In this document: piece after piece, positions 35,801 to 45,561 of the stretch
Layout of the letters: each line of letters starts with the position of its first letter
Position numbering within the stretch: position 1 is the stretch's first letter
DNA from: Bin87 sp965197635
GTDB lineage: Bacteria > Chloroflexota > Dehalococcoidia > Lucifugimonadales > UBA3495
Direction: 5' to 3'
DNA: 64,000 nt
NCBI GenBank assembly: GCA_965197635.1
Contig: CBDANN010000005.1
Location: forward strand, 186,001 to 250,000
The notes under the pieces: model-generated
Database searches by the model: none
What the model was told of the DNA's origin: nothing
The model's input: the letters and a program-made list of their open reading frames with translations, nothing else
Program-made: the position numbers and the translations under genes

Positions 35801-37742
35801 TTTCATCGAGTACATTCAGGTCGAAGCGCACTTCGACCACACCTCGTTCCGAGACCTGAACATTGAACTGGTTTCTCCGTCCGGCAAGGTCTCCACGTTA
35901 TCCCCTTATTTCGGCGCTTACGGCACCAGGGGCGACACGCGGATACCGGTTATACCGTGGGATGCGTCATTCCGATTCGGTTCAGCGAAACACCTGGGCG
36001 AGGACGCCGCGGGCGAGTGGACGCTGCGAATAACCGACCACTACGCAGCGGATACGGGATCGCTGAGGTCGTGGAAGCTGACTGCCTACGGCCACCGCCT
36101 GAAACCGGAGGCTCCGGACATAGACGAGCTGTACCCAGCTCCAGGGGGCTTCACCGCCACGTGGAAGGAGCCCTCCGACGCCGGTCAAGGGAGCATATCG
36201 GCCTACGACGTGCGCTACATCAAGACCAGCGAGGACGAGACCGACGACGACAACTGGACCGTCGTGGACGATGCCTGGACTTCCGGCCCGCTGCAATACA
36301 CCGCCAGCGGATTGACCGTTGGGACGCAGTACGACGTACAGGTGCGCGCCGTCAACTCCCACGGGGACGGCCCCTGGTCCGAAACGGTAGCGGTAACCCC
36401 GTCCACTGACGAAGCGCCGAACGTGCTCTCCGTAATGCCCGGCGACCGGCGGCTCACGGTCGCATGGACTGCGCCAACCAACGCGAGCCTGGGGACTATA
36501 ACGTCCTACGACCTCCGCTATAAACGCACCAGCTCCGGCAACACCTGGACGGTGGTCGACGAGATTTGGGACTCCACTAACGGCGGCGTCCTGGAATACG
36601 CGCTCAACTCGACCGACACCTCCCTGGTGAACGGCACGTCTTACGACGTCCAGGTGCGGGCTGTCGTCGGTGACAGCGAACACCCTTGGTCCGAGACCCG
36701 TTACGCCACACCCCGCGGCGTGCCCGGCGCACCGACCATCCGCTCCGTGGACAGCGACGACGGAAAGCTCGCGGTGGAGTGGAACGTGCCGTCCAATAAC
36801 GGCGGTGCGGACATCACGTCCTACGACCTCCGCTACATCCGCAGCCACGCGACCGACAAGGCGGACGGCAACTGGACGGAGGCGCTCGGAGTTTGGACCA
36901 GTGCGTCGGATCCCCTGAAATACGACCTTTCGGGACTGGACAACTGGGTCAAGTACGATGTGCAGGCGCGCGCCGAAAACCCAGCCGGCGCCGGCGACTG
37001 GTCCGCCACCGCAACGGGTACGCCTACCAACACCGATGTTCGCGTGACCCTGGAATGGGCTCGGACATCCGTAACAGCGGACGAGAACGCGGGCTCAGCC
37101 ATCCTCCAGGCCACCGCCACCACCGACCGGGATAAAGCCCTGCCGTCCGATTTCTTCTTCGACGTAACCGTTGAAACCGCCACCGGAACTGCCATTGCAG
37201 GCGACGACTACGTCCAACTTTTGGACAGCGCGACCTTCGACGAAGGTGACTTCAGTCAGATGGAGGTCGGTGGCCAGCAGCGCTACCGCGCGACAAAGGG
37301 TTTCACGGTTTCCATCATCAACGACGACGAGGACGAATCCAACGAGACTTTCACCGCTACCCTGGCATACGTGAACCCCGACATTCCCAATCTGCGGGAG
37401 GGCAACACCGGGGCCACGGTAACCATTGCTGACGACGAGCACGTGCCCGTCACGCTGGGCTGGGCTCAGGACGCCGTGTCAGTGCATGAAAGCGCCGGCG
37501 CGGTTACATTGAATGCCACTGCCACGACCACGGTGGACAAGCGCCCTGAACCCGGCTTTTCCTTCGACGCGACGGTCTCTACATCGTCCGTCAGCGCGGA
37601 CAGAGTACGGATTGACTATACCCACGTGTCCACAACGGTAACTTCAACCGGCACAGCGATTCCTGGCGGGCGACCGGCGGCGCATATCAAGCCACCAAGT
37701 CCACCACCATCCCGATCATTGACGACACCCGGACGAACGTAA
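32865..37742 (+). CDS. Giant secreted subtilase/adhesin, N-terminal part
   Basis: This is the first 1,625 residues of one very large exported protein. Order: signal peptide (1-31, ending VGAQ), two FN3 domains (35-240), three PPC-like beta domains (245-580), a peptidase S8 domain with Asp649 (VVVVDDGM), His685 (GDTHGTAVAG) and Ser857 (GGTSAAAPTVAG), a proprotein-convertase P domain (about 945-1080), three FN3 domains (1090-1390), then Calx-beta repeats. S8 plus P domain is the kexin-like arrangement. I start at ATG 32865 because it begins a signal peptide. The frame breaks near 37642, where the Calx-beta motif continues in another frame; the last residues to 37742 are out of frame. Confidence 0.85.
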   Translation: MSRNWSSSVRVLAAGICALLCLLAAPMDVGAQDVPGAPTIDDVISRAGWLLVLWDAPTDDGGSDVTAYDLRYIETDAADKADANWEEKEDIWTTGDGGFRYALRDLINDTEYDVQVRAVNADGDGDWSATVTGKPERSEKTTATIISVRGDDGALAVFWQTPTTLVSLPTTLGFDIQYRPSGGSWSMLEDIWKYGTRRQHGITGLTNGTQYDVQVRAVDSYGDGAWSDTLSATPAEVGGSLADATVLTLETESGQIHPLGSNYFWGKIESAGDEDYFKIELTETHIPSSVSIGFWFYTLGELDTVGRLLDSNGEIIEIDDYGAVLPDPENFFMWESLEAGAYYLKVTGYGSNMGDYVLRVRTFQDTRCISSSVVLPLDGFASGMLDPEDDTDCFKLELSEQTDVVLRGSGFPDTVGELLNSGGGRIAENDDGLLVPGARNFLIRRDLSAGSYFLKVRSWRGLSDGPFSVYASEAGEPGSTRTDALPLTLGMAAGGNITSATDQDYFSITVDRDTYVRIWSARNDGSVDTDAELLDNNGNAVTDLDFAGDFSGAIGFGIEHELMAGTYFVKVTGDSGAGKYTIRATEDVIYQDFVDDCSGITSTIGDEFAGCQWNLKNTGQFPAGAGRDINVEAVWNDYDGTGVNVVVVDDGMHHQHEDLTENVDTSKNHNYDPDLTDIYSPGDTHGTAVAGIIAARDNDIGTRGVAPRATIYGYNYLVEQSNANEANAMSRNAETTAVSNNSWGPDDSAGPEPVTDLWERAVRDGVTSGYGGKGVVYVWAAGNGAQEGDYSNLDEYNSFYAITSVCAVNHDDERTSYSEPGANLWVCAPSSDRASKAPGITTTANGNRYRDDFGGTSAAAPTVAGVVALMRDANENLTWRDVKLILAASARQNDSSNTGWEPGALKYGASGSYKFNHEYGFGVVDAQAAVNLAKAWTNVPVLREISASSGNINLSIPDAVPMEPLSTATSNLTLDSRVDFIEYIQVEAHFDHTSFRDLNIELVSPSGKVSTLSPYFGAYGTRGDTRIPVIPWDASFRFGSAKHLGEDAAGEWTLRITDHYAADTGSLRSWKLTAYGHRLKPEAPDIDELYPAPGGFTATWKEPSDAGQGSISAYDVRYIKTSEDETDDDNWTVVDDAWTSGPLQYTASGLTVGTQYDVQVRAVNSHGDGPWSETVAVTPSTDEAPNVLSVMPGDRRLTVAWTAPTNASLGTITSYDLRYKRTSSGNTWTVVDEIWDSTNGGVLEYALNSTDTSLVNGTSYDVQVRAVVGDSEHPWSETRYATPRGVPGAPTIRSVDSDDGKLAVEWNVPSNNGGADITSYDLRYIRSHATDKADGNWTEALGVWTSASDPLKYDLSGLDNWVKYDVQARAENPAGAGDWSATATGTPTNTDVRVTLEWARTSVTADENAGSAILQATATTDRDKALPSDFFFDVTVETATGTAIAGDDYVQLLDSATFDEGDFSQMEVGGQQRYRATKGFTVSIINDDEDESNETFTATLAYVNPDIPNLREGNTGATVTIADDEHVPVTLGWAQDAVSVHESAGAVTLNATATTTVDKRPEPGFSFDATVSTSSVSADRVRIDYTHVSTTVTSTGTAIPGGRPAAHIKPPSPPPSRSLTTPGRT

Positions 37743-38808
37743 CGAAACCTTCGAGGCTACGGTCGAGTACGCCACCACGCCCAGGCCCATACATCTGACC
37801 GGCGGCCCGGCAACTGCGACGGTGACCATCACGGACAACGATCTCCCCACGGTGACAATCGACGCGTACTCCGGCAGCGCCACTGAGGGAGATACGTTGT
37901 CCTTCACGCTGCGTCGCGATGGCATCACGGACGACGGGCTGACAGTCAACGTGCGCGCGAGCGAAACGGGCAGTATGTTGGCAACAAACCAGCCAACCAC
38001 CGCCACATTCACCGCGGGCTCCAGTTCCGCCGATCTGGAAGTTGGACTGGCCGACGACACTGAAGACGAGGACGACAGCACGGTGACGGTGGCGGTCCGG
38101 TCCGGTTCCGGCTATGCGCTGGGTTTGGCAACCTCAACGCAGGCCACGGTCGCCGACAACGATCACGTGCCGGTGACGCTGAGCTGGGACCGGACGTCGG
38201 TGACCGTAGCCGAGCGAGCGGGCACGGTGACGCTGCGCGCCGTGGCCGCCACCACGAAGGACAAACAACCGGAAAGCGGCTTCTCCTTCGACGCGACGCT
38301 GACCACCGCCGACGGCACCGCGGATTCTGCCGACTACTCCCCGGGCACCACCTCGCAACCGTTCAGTCGGAGCGATTTCACGCGCACCACCGTCAACGGC
38401 CAGCAACGCTATCGGGCGACGCAGGAGTTCACCATCTCTATCGTCAGCGACGGGGTGGATGAACCGGATGAGACTTTCACCGCAACCGTGGACTACGCGA
38501 ACGCACTGCCCCACCTCCAGGGCGGCGACGACACCATGACGGTGACCATATCCGACAACGACGACCCGCTGGTGTCCATCACAGCGGAATCCCAGACTGC
38601 TTCCGAAGCAGACGGTAGCATCAGCTTCACGCTTACGCGCGACGGCCAGACTGAGGCCTCCCTGCGGGTCAACGTCCGCGTCACTGAAAGCGGCAATATG
38701 CTCAGGCGAGGGGCGCGCCGAGCGGAGTTACCATTGGAGCCGGATCAAGTGAAGCCAGTCTCCAGGTCAACCTCGTCGATGACACCGAGGACGAGGACAA
38801 CAGCGTGA
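37723..38808 (+). pseudogene. Giant secreted subtilase/adhesin, middle part (frame-shifted Calx-beta repeats)
   Basis: This is an open segment continuing the same protein in a shifted frame, with DERNETFEATV, DNDLPTVTIDAYSG, RYRATQEFTISIVSD and other Calx-beta units of about 110 residues each. It has no proper start of its own. Three breaks, each equal to loss of one base, lie near 37642, 37730 and 38705; after the third the original frame is restored. Either these are sequencing errors or the gene decayed and the frame returned. Calx-beta domains bind calcium in extracellular adhesins. Confidence 0.7.
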
Positions 38809-41744
38809 TCACCGCGGAGGTGCTGGCCGGCACGGCCTACCTCCCCGGTTCCGACCGGACCGCTCAAACCACCGTATCCGACGACGACCACGTTCCGGTC
38901 ACCATCGCTTGGGGGGACACAGAGTTGACGGTGGACGAAGGCGACGGGAGCGCAACCCTGAACGCCGTGGCCACCACCACCACGAACAAGATGCCCGAAA
39001 CCGGGTCCTCCTTTGATGTAATCGCGACCACGTCCGACGGCAGCGCCAGGCAGCCGGGCGACTATGAATCCTTGTCCCAAACGTCCGGAACGGCGACGTT
39101 CAACCGGAGCGATTTCAGCAGGATCACCGTGGGTAGCCAGAGCTACTATCAAGCTGCCAAGGGCATCACGGTAATCATCGAAAACGACATCCTCGACGAA
39201 GATGAAGAGAAATTCACCGTCGCCCTGGCTTATGCCGACTCCTCGCCGCCGCACCTGCAGGGCCGCGGCAACACCGCCACCGTGACGATCACCGACGACG
39301 ACTACGTGCCCGTGGTCCTTGGCTGGGGGCAGGCGGAGTGGTCGGTTCGGGAACGGGATGGCGCGGTCACCCTTCGCGCCGCTGCCACCACAACCCAAGA
39401 CAGACAGCCGGAACAAGGTTTCAGCGTGGAAGTCAGGGTGAACAGCCGGGACGGTACCGCGACACAGCCGGGCGATTACGAAAGCATTTCAGCCACGGTG
39501 ACCTTCACCAGAGACGATTTCAGCCGGACCACGGTTGACGGACAGCGACGCTATCGGGCGACGCAGGATTTCACCGTGTCCATCGAGAACGATGGCGGCG
39601 GCGAAGACAACGAGAAATTCAGCGTGAACCTGACCATCAACAGCAGCCGCCGCTCCGATGTTGCGGTGGGCGATGGGACGGCTACCGTCTGGATCATAGA
39701 AGACGAGACGAACACGGCGGACCTGCGGCTCACGCGGAACAACCCGCCGAGCAACGTTATGCAGGGCAATACGCTGACCTACGAATACACTGTAGCGAAT
39801 CGCGGGCCTACCGACGCGACCGGTGTCGAATTGGTGAGCACGCTGGATCCGAGCGTAGGCTTTGACACCACCGATCAAACGTCGAACTGCTTTCACTCAG
39901 GCGGTTCAGGCGGGGGTGAAGTCGAGTGCGATTGGAGCGACCTGCCGTCCGGCGAGAGTGAAACCGTTTCCGTCGAGGTGACCGTCCGGTCCGTGCCGGA
40001 AAGCGGTATCGTCAACCGCGCCCGCGTGACCAGCTCCTCCGCCGATCCGTCCCCGGGAGACAATGTGTACCCATCCGCCGGTAGGACGACGCCGCCCTCA
40101 CGGCCACCTCCATCCACGGGCGGTGGCGGTGGCGGTGGCGGAGGCGGACCTGTCAACAGCGCGCCCGAATTCCAGGATGCTGACGGCAATGAAATCACTG
40201 AGACCACCAGGGTGATCGCCGAGGACGCGGCGCCCGGCACCAACATAGGCGCGCCCGTCTCCGCCACGGACGCTGACGAAGACGCGCTCACCTACACTTT
40301 GAGCGGTGACGACACGGCCTCCTTCGAGATCGACGCGTCTACCGGCCAGTTGACGACCGCAACCATGCTGGACTACGAGACCCAAGACAGCTACACCGTT
40401 ACCGTTACCGTTACCGCCGCCGACCCGTCCGGTCAGACCGCGGAAATCCGGGTGAATATAACCGTCGTCAGGGTGCAGTTTGACTGCTCATTGGGGAATG
40501 CGGTGGCCGACGCCGCCGGTAACCCGGCTTTGGTGACCGACTGCGAGGCACTGCTGGGGTCCCGGGACCAGCTGGCGGGAACCGCCGCGTTGAACTGGTC
40601 GGATGATATTCCCATCACCGCATGGGACGGCGTGAGACTGGGCGGAACGCCGAAGCGGGTAGTGTGGGTGTACCTTCCACGCCGCGACTTAGACGGAGCT
40701 ATACCGTCCGACCTGGGCAGTCTCTCGGAATTGAAGGGGTTGTACCTCCACCACAACGAGTTGACCGGCCCGATCCCACCCCAATTGGGACAGCTTTCGA
40801 GCCTCGTCCACCTGACCTTGCACCGCAACCGGCTGGTCGGCGAGATACCCGCTGAACTGGGCGACTTGAACCACCTGGTGTTCCTGTCCCTCTACGGAAA
40901 TGAATTGACCGGTGAGCTGCCGGAGGAGTTGGGGGGTCTCTCCAACCTGAGATGGCTGTATCTCCACAGCAACAAGACCGCGGACGGCGATGGCCTGCGC
41001 GGGGTAATACCGTCCACCTTCCGCAACCTGGACAACCTCGAGCGCCTGATGCTCTATGGCAACAGCCTGAGCGGCGCGATGCCGACCGGGCTGGGGGAAC
41101 TATCCAACCTGAAATCTTTGCTCCTCCATGACAACGAACTGACCGGCCAGATACCCAGTGCGTTGGGCAATATGTCCAGCCTCCGTTATCTGTGGCTGGA
41201 TGACAACCACCTGAGCGGAGAGATACCGGCCCGGTTGGGCAACCTGACCAACCTGAGGTGGTTAAGCCTTTACGGCAACGAACTGACCGGCGAGATACCC
41301 GGCGAGTTGGGCGACCTCTCCACCCTCAGGTTGCTGATACTGGACCGGAACAATCTGAGCGGCGCCATACCGGCCCGTCTGGGAGAGCTGTCCGAACTGA
41401 CGTGGCTGGACCTCAATGACAACGACCTCACTGGTCCGATACCCGGTGAGTTGGGCGACCTGTCCAACCTGGAGCATCTGTACCTGCACGGGAACGGTTT
41501 GACAGGCACGGTGCCGCCCGATTTGGCCAGGCTGACGAACCTGACCAACTTGTGGCTCCGAGATAACCTGCTGTTGGGACAAATACCGCCAGCGCTGGGT
41601 GATCTGCCCAACCTGCAAAGAGTGCGCATTGGCGGCAACTCCTTCACCGGATGCATACCCGACGGGCTCCTGGGCGGGCCAAGGTGGTACAGCGACGCCG
41701 AAGAACTCGGGCTACCGGCGTGCGGCGACGGCAACGGTTCCTAA
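38805..41744 (+). CDS. Giant secreted subtilase/adhesin, C-terminal part (Calx-beta, DUF11, cadherin, LRR)
   Basis: About 979 residues in the original frame of the N-terminal part. Order: further Calx-beta repeats (to about residue 300), a DUF11/conserved-repeat domain (ADLRLTRNNPPSNVMQGNTL), a Pro-rich then ten-glycine linker, one cadherin-like domain (DADEDALTYTLSGDD), then about 14 plant-type leucine-rich repeats of 24 residues with the LxGxIPxxLGxLxxL signature, and a capping segment CIPDGLLGGPRW. Such eukaryotic-like modules suggest cell-cell or host adhesion. The TAA stop at 41742-41744 is formed by the end of an IS630 element, so the natural C-terminus may be missing. Confidence 0.85.
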   Translation: MITAEVLAGTAYLPGSDRTAQTTVSDDDHVPVTIAWGDTELTVDEGDGSATLNAVATTTTNKMPETGSSFDVIATTSDGSARQPGDYESLSQTSGTATFNRSDFSRITVGSQSYYQAAKGITVIIENDILDEDEEKFTVALAYADSSPPHLQGRGNTATVTITDDDYVPVVLGWGQAEWSVRERDGAVTLRAAATTTQDRQPEQGFSVEVRVNSRDGTATQPGDYESISATVTFTRDDFSRTTVDGQRRYRATQDFTVSIENDGGGEDNEKFSVNLTINSSRRSDVAVGDGTATVWIIEDETNTADLRLTRNNPPSNVMQGNTLTYEYTVANRGPTDATGVELVSTLDPSVGFDTTDQTSNCFHSGGSGGGEVECDWSDLPSGESETVSVEVTVRSVPESGIVNRARVTSSSADPSPGDNVYPSAGRTTPPSRPPPSTGGGGGGGGGGPVNSAPEFQDADGNEITETTRVIAEDAAPGTNIGAPVSATDADEDALTYTLSGDDTASFEIDASTGQLTTATMLDYETQDSYTVTVTVTAADPSGQTAEIRVNITVVRVQFDCSLGNAVADAAGNPALVTDCEALLGSRDQLAGTAALNWSDDIPITAWDGVRLGGTPKRVVWVYLPRRDLDGAIPSDLGSLSELKGLYLHHNELTGPIPPQLGQLSSLVHLTLHRNRLVGEIPAELGDLNHLVFLSLYGNELTGELPEELGGLSNLRWLYLHSNKTADGDGLRGVIPSTFRNLDNLERLMLYGNSLSGAMPTGLGELSNLKSLLLHDNELTGQIPSALGNMSSLRYLWLDDNHLSGEIPARLGNLTNLRWLSLYGNELTGEIPGELGDLSTLRLLILDRNNLSGAIPARLGELSELTWLDLNDNDLTGPIPGELGDLSNLEHLYLHGNGLTGTVPPDLARLTNLTNLWLRDNLLLGQIPPALGDLPNLQRVRIGGNSFTGCIPDGLLGGPRWYSDAEELGLPACGDGNGS

Positions 41745-42423
41745 ACCAAAGCCAAGGTGGGATGTGCATTTGGCGGGTGTTGGGAATCAAACCGGGAGTT
41801 TCGCAAGAGTGTTGCGCTCCTTGACTGCAGTACGGTCCGGCAGCGCCGTTTCACCTCGTCTTTGCGGGCAGTCAGATCCGACAGGAATTTGCCGACCCGC
41901 TCCTGCACTGCCGCCTTGCTTCCCAGGCACAGATTGCCCGTAGTTTCCTCTCTCGCCCAGCCCCAGATGGCCTCAGCGGCGTTGCAGTCCGGGCGGTAGC
42001 CCGGCAGAGCCTGCCCCGTACTTGATACGGGGTTCGCCAGCCTCAGGTTCAGTCCGGGAACTCTCAGAAGTTTCCGCACCGCCTCGCCAGATTTTTGACC
42101 AATCGCGCGCTGGGGTGTTGTCCCAGATCACGTTCAGCCAGCCGCCGCGTCTCTCCCGCAACTGTTCCAGGAAGGCCGCAGCTGTTCGCTATTGCTTGTT
42201 GCCCTCCAGTTCCATCCATTCCACCTCCACCGTCTCCAGGCACACCGCCGAACAATAGCTGGCCTTCTCCCCGTACTGCGGGCTGGGAGAACCCACCAGT
42301 GCAGGTTCTCCTCTCAGCGCCCACTTGCCCCGCAGTTCGGCGTCCGCCCGGAAGTGGGCCTCGTCAGCAAAGAATACCTTGGCTCCGCTACGTTGGGCCT
42401 CTCCCCTTTGCTCAGCGATTTGG
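41742..42423 (-). mobile_element. Truncated IS630-family element (copy 1)
   Basis: The left end begins TAAACCAAAGCCAAGGTGGG, matching the terminal inverted repeat of copy 2 at 52835. The transposase is read leftward: FFADEAHFRADAELRGKWAL, IWDNTPARDWSKIW, LPGYRPDCNAAEAIWGWARE, AAVQERVGKFL, in broken frames. The N-terminal third is absent, because homology stops where the IstB stop codon begins (42424). A 24-bp palindromic insert sits in the gene at 42008-42031. Confidence 0.8.
42008..42031 (-). repeat. 24-bp palindromic insert encoding PVSSTGQA
   Basis: On the minus strand this adds eight codons, PVSSTGQA, between LRLAN and LPGY; the other copy of this transposase (near 53100) reads LRLANLPGY with no insert. 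The core is CCCCGTA, five bases, TACGGGG. A copy with a single base difference lies at 51798-51821. Confidence 0.85.
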
Positions 42424-43124
42424 TCAGTCAGCATAGTTGTCGCCGGCCTCCTCAGGCGGCGTGTTCAGTTGCTGGTGCGACGGGAATAGCCCCGCCTGGC
42501 GTTTTTCTCTGAGCCGGTAGCTCTCGCTGCGGATGTTCAGCACGTGGCTGTGGTGAAGAAGGCGGTGGCCGACGCTCGGTCGTAGGGCCAGATGCCGAAT
42601 TCGTCCACGACGAGGATCTTGGGACACGACGAGGACCTTGGGAGCCAGGTAGACCCGCATCCGGCGGTCCAGGTTTGTTGAGCTCTGGCCTTGCGCAGAT
42701 CCTCCATCAGGTCGTAGGTACGGACGAAGTAGGCGCCGTGGCCGTTCTCGATGGCCCGCAGCGCCAGGGCCGATGCCAGGTGGGTCTTGCCCACGCCGGG
42801 AGGACCCAGCAGGAGTACGTTGGTGGCCTCGGCGACGAAGACCAGGTTGGCCAACTCCTTGACCAGACGCTCGTCGATGGAGGGCTGGAAGTCGAAGTCG
42901 AATTGCTCCAGGGTGCGCCGGAAGGGCAGGTGGGACATCCTCATCTTGACGGCAAGGTTGCGCTCCCGACGGGCGGCGACTTCCACGCCCAGCAGTTGGG
43001 CCAGCATATCCGGATAGGGCAGCTGCTTGTTGGCCGTAGTGTCCAGAGTGTGGTTCAGGACTTCCACGGCCTGCTTGAGACCCAGGGTTTCCAGATGCTG
43101 ACGAGGCTGTTCCAGGGCGATCAT
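42424..43124 (-). pseudogene. Decayed IS21-family istB
   Basis: Starting at ATG 43124, whose ATGA overlaps the istA stop: MIALEQPRQHLETLGLKQAV, then Walker A LLGPPGVGKTHLASAL and the DnaA-like helper core. Near 42610 the sequence of the Walker B region appears twice (KVLVVS, then KILVVDEFG), and the segment between AFFT and LLHHSHVLN is deleted before the C-terminus YRLREKRQAGLFPSHQQ. It is a nonfunctional IstB ATPase remnant. Confidence 0.82.
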
Positions 43125-44065
43125 GCCACACCTCCCGCTACCAGTTCGTACACGTCCAGGGAGCGGCGTTTCACGTCGCCCGCAGGTATCCGCACCGCCA
43201 CGGCTTCCTGACGAGGCCGGTTGTCTCCCTTGGGCAGACCCGCCCACTGACCGGGCAGGGTGAAGCGTTGCCCCGGCCGCTGGGCGCGAGGATGCACCGC
43301 GACCCGCTATCACCCGACCGGATCTCCACCGTCCCCTGGCGCTCACCAAACTGCACCATGGCGCCCACCCACTTCCGGTTGACCCCGTACCGGGAGCCCT
43401 CCCAACTGACGAAGCCGTCCCGAGACACTTTGCATTCCTCTCGCAGGTACGGCGCCAGCGTAGCCCGATCAGGCAGATTCCCCAGATGAGGTCGTTCCTC
43501 GTCCAGCATCTCCCAGGGCACCCGGTGCGTCGTGCCATGCACCCGGGCGTTGGCCACGCTGTCGCGCCACTCGAGACTTTGCCGGTTCAGGTCGGCGCCG
43601 TCGGTGAAGCGGATGCTGGGCCACGTGTCGCCCCGCACGTACTGCACCCCGTTCTCCACCTTCCCCTTGGTGGGCCCCGTAGGGCTGGCACAGCCGCGCG
43701 TCAAAGCCCACCCGGAGCGCGAAGTCCAGCATCCGCTGGTTCCAGATCGGACGCTTCTACTCGTCCCGGCCCAACACGTATCCCTTCAGGATCGAATAAC
43801 CACCGTCATAGCCCAACCCACGCAACTCCCGATGCAGCACTACGCAGTTTTCCAACCCCTCCGATATGCGCTGGTCGATGTACTCCGTGTACGGGTCCAG
43901 CTTCGACCCCCGCCGGCGCCGCAGCTTGGGACGCATCGCCTCCGGCGACTTCAAGTACCGCCGCACTGTGTTGCGCGGTACCTCCAATTCCCGGGCGATC
44001 TCCCGGATCGAACGTCCCGCACCGTTCATCTCGTAAATCTCTTTCACTTGACCCACCTCCAACAC
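43121..44065 (-). pseudogene. Decayed IS21-family istA with the catalytic core deleted
   Basis: The N-terminus from 44065 has the IstA helix-turn-helix (GAGRSIREIARELEVPRNTV) and reads to residue 102. After a stop near 43757 the match resumes at the end of the integrase core (DFALRVGFDARLCQPYGA, then KGKVENGVQYVRGDTWPSIR) and continues to GDVKRRSLDVYELVAGGVA in shifted frames. The central DDE region is missing. It forms a classical istA-istB order with the remnant downstream. Confidence 0.82.
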
Positions 44066-44169
44066 TTTGTCTGACCCACCTCCGCAGAATGTCCGCGAAT
44101 GGTGCCACTACTCTCGTGTGGATCAATTCCATTTCGGCGATTTTGCACATTTTAATATCGCCGGTCACA

Positions 44170-44490
44170 GCCCTGCCCAGACAACTGCGCAAGCTGGACA
44201 ACTTCGACTTCTCGCTCCTGGGCGACCGGGGCTACCTGCCCCAGGGCAACGAGGAGTCGGAGGTCCTATTCACCCTCATCGCCGAACGCTACGAACGCAA
44301 GTCTTGGGGCATCACGTCCAACCTGGTCTTCTCGGAGTGGGAACGCATCTTCGCCAACCCCATGACCACCGCCGCCGCGATTGACCGGGTGGTGCACCAC
44401 TCCGTCATCCTAGAGTTTGACGTGCCCAGCTACCGCACCGATGCAACCCAGCAACGAGGCCAGGCACAGGAGGTGAACCGGCAAAACTAA
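44170..44490 (+). pseudogene. IS21-family istB C-terminal fragment (second type)
   Basis: The fragment reads ALPRQLRKLDNFDFSLLGD, GYLPQGNEESEVLFTLIAER, ITSNLVFSEWERIFANP, then AIDRVVHHSVILEFDVPSYR and a stop. This is the C-terminal half of an IstB ATPase of a type different from 42424-43124. The matching N-terminal half is found on the other strand at 54240-54502. The sequence just upstream (44100-44160) resembles IS21 terminal repeats (gatcaattccatttcggcg). Confidence 0.78.
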
Positions 44491-44526
44491 TCGACGACAA
44501 TTCGGCAAATTTAGTTGACGCGGGAC

Positions 44527-45217
44527 CCCGCTGAGACCAGGAGCGTTCAGCGAACGCAGGAAGGCCAGCCTGAGGCCCCGTCCTCGCTGGTGCCCACGCC
44601 CATGCCCGGCACTTCCCGCTGACCTTCACGATACGTCCGTCTTCGCCGACCTTCTGGGTGAGTGCGTCCCACACACAGCGGTAAGGGCCGCCGTCCAGGG
44701 GTCGGCTAAGGCAGTTCCCCACCACTTCGTCCAAGTCCTGACAGATGCGCGACACCCGGCTTATGGAGATCCCATCGCAGCCCAGAGCCTTGATCAGATC
44801 ATCCACCCTTCTGGTGGACACCCCTTCTACGTAGCCTTGCTGGACTACGCTCAGCAAGGCTTTCTCGCTGCGCCGCCCGGGTTCCAGCAGGCTGGGAAAA
44901 TAGCTCCCCTCCCTGATCTTGGGGATACGTAGCTCCATCGTCCCGACCCGGGTGTCCCAGGCACGGTTGCGATAACCGTTGCGGCGAGTAACACGCTCCG
45001 GGTCGCGCTCGCCATGCTGGGCGCCGATCTGCGCTGACACCTCAGCGTCCATGATGCCTACCACCAGCACGTGCGGGGCTGCCCGCAGAAAGTCCGCGTC
45101 GCCTTCCATGCCGCGCTGGTGCAGTAGTTCCAAAAGGTCCACCTTTTTCTTGGCCGCCGTCGTCCTCCTTGTTGGGTTGGTCACTTCCATCAAGGATGAC
45201 GCGGTGGCCATTTTCAT
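44527..45217 (-). pseudogene. IS256-family transposase fragment
   Basis: The N-terminal 190 or so residues of a mutator-type transposase are read from 45217: VTRRNGYRNRAWDTRVGTME, LRIPKIREGSYFPSLLEPGR, KALLSVVQQGYVEGVSTRRV, DDLIKALGCDGISISRVSRI, with the first catalytic Asp in CVWDALTQKV. After IVKVSG the frame is broken and the rest, including the other catalytic residues, is missing. Confidence 0.82.
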
Positions 45218-45232
45218 GCCACACAGTTCCCG

Positions 45233-45391
45233 TTACACCACCTCCCGGGACTTTACTAATATGCGCAACTCACTGACCATAGGGTAGATTGTCGCGCGGG
45301 CATATCCATTGCGATGCTTTCCTTTGACCGGAGCATCAGTGAGCAGATAGCGCAGATACTCGTCGATAATCTTATGGTTTATGGGCTGCAT
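45233..45391 (-). CDS. Small open reading frame, uncertain
   Basis: 52 codons starting MQPINHKIIDEYLRYLLTD, followed by RNGYARATIYPMVSELR. The pattern is loosely like the N-terminal SAM-like domain of a tyrosine recombinase, but it is too short to be sure and may be another fragment in this rearranged region. No ribosome-binding site stands out. Confidence 0.25.
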   Translation of the reverse strand: MQPINHKIIDEYLRYLLTDAPVKGKHRNGYARATIYPMVSELRILVKSREVV

Positions 45392-45561
45392 CCATAGACA
45401 CGCTCCTCACCAAGTGCCAGGTGTGTACGAAGGTCGCGCGAGTGGGCGCAGCGAGTGGCGTCAGCTAACCCACAGCGCGCCGTGAAGGACACTGGCGAAC
45501 CGCGCCGCTCGACAAAGCACATCACGTACCGTGCAATCAAATCCACGAGGATCTCGCCGCT

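Noticed and set aside
37720..37722. TGA in the giant gene as a further selenocysteine site
   Set aside because: It appears only in a wrong frame created by the one-base losses; no Cys-like context or hairpin.
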